Shown here: piece by piece, positions 14,049 through 17,216 of the stretch | Layout: each line of letters opens with the position of its first letter | Numbering within the stretch: position 1 is the first letter of the stretch | Assembly (NCBI GenBank): GCA_900539715.1 | Contig: UQDA01000039.1 | Span: 1-17,216 of the forward strand | DNA from: an uncultured Lachnospiraceae bacterium | GTDB lineage: Bacteria; Bacillota; Clostridia; Lachnospirales; Lachnospiraceae | Reading direction: 5' to 3' | Length of the DNA stretch: 17,216 nucleotides | The notes under the pieces: model-generated | The model's database searches: none | Told to the model about the DNA's origin: nothing | What the model saw: only the letters and a program-made list of their open reading frames with translations | Translations under genes and position numbers: made by a program

Positions 14049-15884
14049 TTATTGTTTGTTCTGGATAGCGGCACGTTTCCGCATCGTGTGGTCCAGAATT
14101 TTTTTGCGGATACGAAGGTTTTGGGGAGTTACTTCCAAAAGCTCGTCCGTATCGATGAAATCAAGCGCCTGCTCCAGACTTAAAATTCTCGGAGGGGACA
14201 GGCGGAGCGCTTCATCAGCGCTGGAGGAACGGGTATTGGTCAGCTTCTTTGTCTTGCAGACGTTGACTTCGATATCCTCGCTGCGGCCGGTCTGTCCGAT
14301 GACCATGCCAGCGTATACTTTTTCACCGGCTCCAATGAAGAGCGTGCCGCGTTCCTGTGCGTTGTACAGTCCGTAGGTAATGGCATCGCCTGCTTCGAAA
14401 GCAATGAGGGAGCCCTGCTTGCGGTACTGAATATCGCCTTTATAGGGAGCGTAGCAGTCAAAAATGGTATTCATGACGCCGTTTCCTTTTGTATCGGTCA
14501 TGAATTCGCCGCGGTAGCCGATGAGACCGCGGGACGGGATGGAAAATTCCAGACGGGTCGTGCCGCCGTTGCCGGGCGTCATGTTTACAAGCTCGCCCTT
14601 TCTCTGTCCGAGCTTTTCAATGACATTTCCGGCAAATTCTTCAGGAACATCGATATAAACCTGTTCCATCGGCTCGAGCTTGTGTCCTTTTTCGTCATAA
14701 TGATAAAGGACTTCTGCCTTGCTGACTGCAAATTCATAGCCTTCGCGGCGCATATTTTCGATGAGGACAGACAGATGCAGTTCGCCGCGTCCGGATACTT
14801 TAAAGCTGTCTGTAGAGTCGGTCTCTTCCACGCGCAGGGAAACGTCGGTATTGAGTTCTTTAAACAGTCTCTCTCTTAAATGGCGGCTCGTGATAAATTT
14901 GCCCTCTCGTCCGGCAAGAGGAGAATCATTGACCATAAAGTGCATGGCAATGGTGGGTTCGGAAATTTTCTGGAACGGAATCGCTTCCGGCCGCTCCGGT
15001 GCGCACAGCGTATCTCCTATATGGATATCCGTGATACCGGAGATGGCAACGATGGAGCCGATACCTGCTTCGCGGACTTCTACTTTATTCAGACCGTCAA
15101 ATTCATAGAGCTTGCTGACTTTTACGCGTTTAACGGAATCGGGATTGTGATGGTTGACGATAACAACATCCTGATTGACGCTTATTTTACCATTGTCTAC
15201 CTTGCCGACGCCGATGCGTCCGACATATTCATTATAGTCGATGGTGCTGATAAGCAGCTGCAGACCTGCGTCCGGGTCGCCTTCAGGTGCGGGGATATAG
15301 TCCAAAATCGTATCGAACAGGGGCTTCATGTCCTTATTTTTTACAGTGATATTGGTCGTAGCGCTGCCGTTTTTGGCAGAGGCGAATACGAAGGGACAGT
15401 CAAGCTGCTCATCAGTCGCATCGAGCTCTAAAAACAGCTCTAAAACTTCATCCTGAACTGCAAGAGGACGTGCCTCGGGACGGTCGCACTTGTTGACGCA
15501 GACGATGACGGGAAGCTGCAGCTCCAGAGCTTTTCCGAGTACAAAGCGTGTCTGGGGCATTGGACCTTCAAAAGCGTCTACTACGAGGATAACGCCGTTT
15601 ACCATTTTAAGGACGCGTTCTACTTCGCCTCCGAAATCAGCATGTCCGGGGGTGTCGATGATATTGATCTTGGTGCCGTTGTATGTGACGGCTGTATTTT
15701 TGGAAAGGATGGTGATGCCGCGTTCACGCTCGATAGCGTTGGAGTCCATCACGCGCTCCGCAACCTCCTGATTGGTGCGGAATACGCCGCTTTGCTTTAA
15801 CAGCTCGTCCACGAGCGTCGTTTTGCCGTGGTCTACATGGGCGATGATGGCAACGTTTCTCACATCTTCTCTTTTCTGATTCAT
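14049..15884 (-). CDS. typA: Translational GTPase TypA/BipA
   Basis: Ribosome-associated GTPase of the elongation-factor family, involved in ribosome assembly and stress adaptation. It has 611 residues from the chosen start. GTPase motifs: AHVDHGKTTL (G1, about 15-24), RGITI (G2), DTPGHADFGG (G3), NKCDRP (G4), ASAKNG (G5). Domain II, the EF-G-like domains III and V, and the TypA-specific C-terminal domain (about 480-600, GDAITYGLYNAQERGTLFIGAG) follow. The ATG at 15884 has AGAGGT nine bases upstream; the open frame extends 16 codons further, but those codons do not resemble the family. It is transcribed alone from its own strong promoter. The C-terminal basic end RKKILDHTMRKRAA is typical. 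Confidence 0.97.
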   Translation of the reverse strand: MNQKREDVRNVAIIAHVDHGKTTLVDELLKQSGVFRTNQEVAERVMDSNAIERERGITILSKNTAVTYNGTKINIIDTPGHADFGGEVERVLKMVNGVILVVDAFEGPMPQTRFVLGKALELQLPVIVCVNKCDRPEARPLAVQDEVLELFLELDATDEQLDCPFVFASAKNGSATTNITVKNKDMKPLFDTILDYIPAPEGDPDAGLQLLISTIDYNEYVGRIGVGKVDNGKISVNQDVVIVNHHNPDSVKRVKVSKLYEFDGLNKVEVREAGIGSIVAISGITDIHIGDTLCAPERPEAIPFQKISEPTIAMHFMVNDSPLAGREGKFITSRHLRERLFKELNTDVSLRVEETDSTDSFKVSGRGELHLSVLIENMRREGYEFAVSKAEVLYHYDEKGHKLEPMEQVYIDVPEEFAGNVIEKLGQRKGELVNMTPGNGGTTRLEFSIPSRGLIGYRGEFMTDTKGNGVMNTIFDCYAPYKGDIQYRKQGSLIAFEAGDAITYGLYNAQERGTLFIGAGEKVYAGMVIGQTGRSEDIEVNVCKTKKLTNTRSSSADEALRLSPPRILSLEQALDFIDTDELLEVTPQNLRIRKKILDHTMRKRAAIQNKQ

Positions 15885-15953
15885 ATTGTCATGACCTCTT
15901 TCTGCGGCCTTCGCGCCGCATATACATTTCATTATCGGGTTTCAAACGCTACA

Positions 15954-15982
15954 AGTATAGCACCCCTGTTTTGGGGATGCAA
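15954..15982 (-). promoter_or_regulatory. Promoter of typA, with an inverted repeat in the spacer
   Basis: On the minus strand TTGCAT (15977-15982) and TATACT (15954-15959) with exactly 17 bases between them, a strong sigma-A promoter. The spacer contains CCCC and GGGG arms separated by AAAACA and flanked by GCA/TGC, an imperfect inverted repeat that could be an operator or chance. Leader length to the ATG is about 60 bases. Confidence 0.72.
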
Positions 15983-16094
15983 CCTAAAATCCGCGAAAAA
16001 TCCCGCTTTTCGACAGGAAAAAGCCGATAGTTAAGGCTTTTGGGAGGCTGGATGGAGGATTTTGGCGGATGCTGCGCTGCCGTGCCGGTCTATT

Positions 16095-16123
16095 TTGAGG
16101 AAAATCCCATAAAATGGTATTAC
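16095..16123 (+). promoter_or_regulatory. Candidate promoter of the SSB-like gene
   Basis: TTGAGG (16095-16100) and TATTAC (16118-16123) with a 17-base spacer. The -10 is poor. Transcription would start near 16130, giving a leader of about 70 bases that includes the second AAATCCC block. Confidence 0.35.
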
Positions 16124-16146
16124 ATGACAGGAAATCCCTTATATGG
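16102..16146 (+). repeat. Two AAATCCC-containing, partly palindromic blocks upstream of the SSB-like gene
   Basis: AAATCCCATAAAATGG starts at 16102 and AAATCCCTTATATGGGG at 16132, 30 bases apart (about three helical turns). Each has arms that can pair (CCAT/ATGG in the first, CCC/GGG in the second). They flank the candidate -10, so they could be operator copies; this is inference. Confidence 0.35.
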
Positions 16147-16202
16147 GGGAAACAATACTGGTCACGAAAAAATTCTTATATCAAGAAGGGAGAACTTCAA
16201 AA

Positions 16203-16832
16203 ATGACAGATAAGGTAATCGAAAACAATCAGGTGACAGTGATGGGAAAGATCATCAGTGACTTTACATTCAGCCATGAGATTTTCGGAGAGGGTTTCTA
16301 TATGGTGGATGTGGAAGTGGCGCGGCTGAGCGAATCTTACGATATTATTCCCGTGATGGTTTCCGAGCGGCTGATCGATGTTGACGGAAACTATGAGGGA
16401 GAGTATGTAAGCATTTCCGGACAGTTCCGTTCCTATAACCGTCACGAGGAGCGAAAGAACAGGCTGATACTGTCAGTGTTCGCGCGGGAGATATCATTTG
16501 TGGATGAGCTGGAGGAAAGCTCCCGTACCAATCAGATATATCTGGACGGTTATATCTGTAAGGAGCCTGTGTACAGAAAAACGCCGCTGGGAAGGGAGAT
16601 AGCAGACGTCCTTCTGGCTGTGAACAGACCTTATGGAAAATCGGACTATATTCCTTGTATCTGCTGGGGCAGAAATGCCCGTTATGCAGGAAGTTTTGAG
16701 GTTGGCGCCCATTGTGCGGTGTGGGGCAGAATACAGAGCAGGGAGTACATGAAAAAACTTTCGGAAGACCAGCTGGAAAAGAGGACTGCGTATGAGGTGT
16801 CCGTAAGCAAGCTGGAACTGTTGGAAGATTGA
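16203..16832 (+). CDS. Single-stranded DNA-binding-like protein with two OB folds
   Basis: Protein of 209 residues that looks like two SSB-type OB-fold domains in tandem. The first spans about 8-98 (VTVMGKIISDFTFSHEIFG, then EYVSISGQFRSYNR). The second spans about 108-205 (NQIYLDGYICKEPVYRKTPLG, ADVLLAVNRPYGKSDYIPCICWG, GAHCAVWGRIQSREY). The second has the clearer SSB signature. There is no Gly-rich linker or acidic DDxIPF-type tail, so it is unlikely to be the main replicative SSB. AGGGAGA ten bases before ATG 16203 decides the start over an in-frame ATG 20 codons upstream. It is a single-gene unit with its own terminator. The exact role is unknown. Confidence 0.8.
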   Translation: MTDKVIENNQVTVMGKIISDFTFSHEIFGEGFYMVDVEVARLSESYDIIPVMVSERLIDVDGNYEGEYVSISGQFRSYNRHEERKNRLILSVFAREISFVDELEESSRTNQIYLDGYICKEPVYRKTPLGREIADVLLAVNRPYGKSDYIPCICWGRNARYAGSFEVGAHCAVWGRIQSREYMKKLSEDQLEKRTAYEVSVSKLELLED

Positions 16833-16878
16833 ACGGTTTTGCTGAAAAATAAAAAGTGAATGACAGTAATAGTAATAT

Positions 16879-16918
16879 AAAAATCCGGCGTATCGTGAGA
16901 GCGATATGCCGGATTTTT
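16879..16918. terminator. Bidirectional factor-independent terminator
   Basis: Bases 16879-16895 pair with 16902-16918 in a 17-bp stem with one G-U pair and a 6-base loop (TGAGAG), ending in T-runs on both strands. It separates the convergent SSB-like gene and the Ala/Glu-rich gene at the right edge. Confidence 0.9.
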
Positions 16919-16975
16919 AATTATGAGCCGCTCCGCAAAAAGAGGCGCGGCTGATGGCGCATATTTAACGTATGC

Positions 16976-17216
16976 TTATGATTCGGTATCGTTATTTTCG
17001 TCCTCAGAGACAGGAGCATTGTCTGATTCCGGTTCTTTAGCAGAGGGGGCTTTGTCGGCTTTCATTTCCTCGCGGGCATTCTGCATTGCCTCGGAAGCCT
17101 CTTCTTTGGCTTCCCAAACTGCTTCGGAAACATCCTCTGCTGTCTGCTGCATTTTGGCTGCGACAGTCTTGGCTGCGTCTCTCGCAAGCTCTGCGGCAGG
17201 CCGGCCCAAAGGTTTT
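16976..17216 (-). CDS. Ala/Glu-rich protein of unknown function, C-terminal part (runs off the window)
   Basis: The open frame enters from the right edge (KPLGRPAAELARDAAKTV...) and ends with TAA at 16976-16978, so only the last 80 or so residues are visible. The visible start-like codon at 17209 is TTG without a ribosome binding site and is not taken as a start. The visible part is probably helical (AAKTVAAKMQQTAEDVSEAV, then EAKEEASEAMQNAREEM) and ends in a disordered acidic tail rich in Glu, Asp, Ser and Pro. I recognise no family; amphipathic Ala/Glu/Lys repeats of this kind occur in surface- or membrane-associated stress proteins, which is only a resemblance. A terminator follows downstream. 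Confidence 0.65.
   Translation of the reverse strand, partial: KPLGRPAAELARDAAKTVAAKMQQTAEDVSEAVWEAKEEASEAMQNAREEMKADKAPSAKEPESDNAPVSEDENNDTES

Larger units (their letters stand above)
15885..16202. other. Divergent intergenic region between typA and the SSB-like gene
   Basis: This 318-base stretch holds the typA promoter, a CGAAAA/TTTTCG inverted repeat (15994-15999 and 16007-16012), a GC-rich stretch around 16030-16090 with no recognisable gene, a candidate promoter for the SSB-like gene, and two similar AAATCCC-containing blocks. A short open frame on the plus strand (15828-16034) overlaps typA and has no ribosome binding site. No RNA gene was recognised. Confidence 0.6.

Noticed and set aside
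14880..15431. 183-codon open frame on the plus strand
   Set aside because: Antisense to typA, an unambiguous GTPase gene.

Overview
The window looks like chromosomal DNA from an anaerobic Gram-positive gut-type Firmicute, most likely a member of the Lachnospiraceae. The basis is family-level similarity recalled from memory (corrinoid methyltransfer genes, an ECF-type S component, a class A PBP with a Cys-containing tail, a two-OB-fold SSB-like protein), strong AGGAGG-type ribosome binding sites and moderate GC content. No tRNA, rRNA, CRISPR array, insertion sequence or integrase was seen.

Layout. (1) Positions 1-2227, minus strand: an OmpR-family response regulator, an intramembrane-sensing-type histidine kinase and the N-terminal part of an ABC transporter ATPase that runs off the left edge. 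This is a typical envelope-stress or peptide-antibiotic sensing and efflux module. A repeated CCTACAA motif at the 3' end of the kinase gene is a candidate operator for the transporter. (2) Positions 2245-7347: a corrinoid-dependent methyltransfer locus. It has a divergent AraC-type regulator, then a corrinoid protein, a DUF2284 metal-binding protein, an MtaA-like UroD-fold protein, a ferredoxin/ASKHA reductive activator (RACE) and a second UroD-fold methyltransferase. Much of it appears decayed. The corrinoid protein lacks almost all of its B12-binding domain. The MtaA-like gene has an internal deletion and an amber stop. The second UroD gene has a large deletion and shifted frames. The AraC gene appears to be frameshifted near its N terminus. 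The DUF2284 and RACE genes remain open. (3) Positions 7389-8387: a membrane-anchored DUF4430 (transcobalamin-C-terminal-like) protein and an ECF S component, with a good promoter of their own. They are a candidate corrinoid capture and uptake pair and are intact. A perfect 20-bp bidirectional terminator closes this block.

(4) Positions 8484-11390, minus: a large bifunctional class A penicillin-binding protein with an unusual Cys-containing, coiled-coil, poly-Asp C-terminal tail. (5) Positions 11611-13932, plus: a probable operon of a YigZ/IMPACT protein, an ExoA/exonuclease III and a lipoprotein of unknown function, ended by a bidirectional terminator shared with the convergent typA/bipA. (6) Positions 14049-15884, minus: the ribosome-associated GTPase TypA/BipA. 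A 318-base divergent promoter region separates it from an SSB-like protein with two OB folds (16203-16832). A shared terminator and the 3' end of an Ala/Glu-rich gene of unknown function close the window.

The main story is the methyltransfer locus: loss of the catalytic and carrier functions while the activation protein, the accessory metal-binding protein and the putative corrinoid uptake pair are kept. All homology statements are from recognition of the translated sequence; no database search was run.
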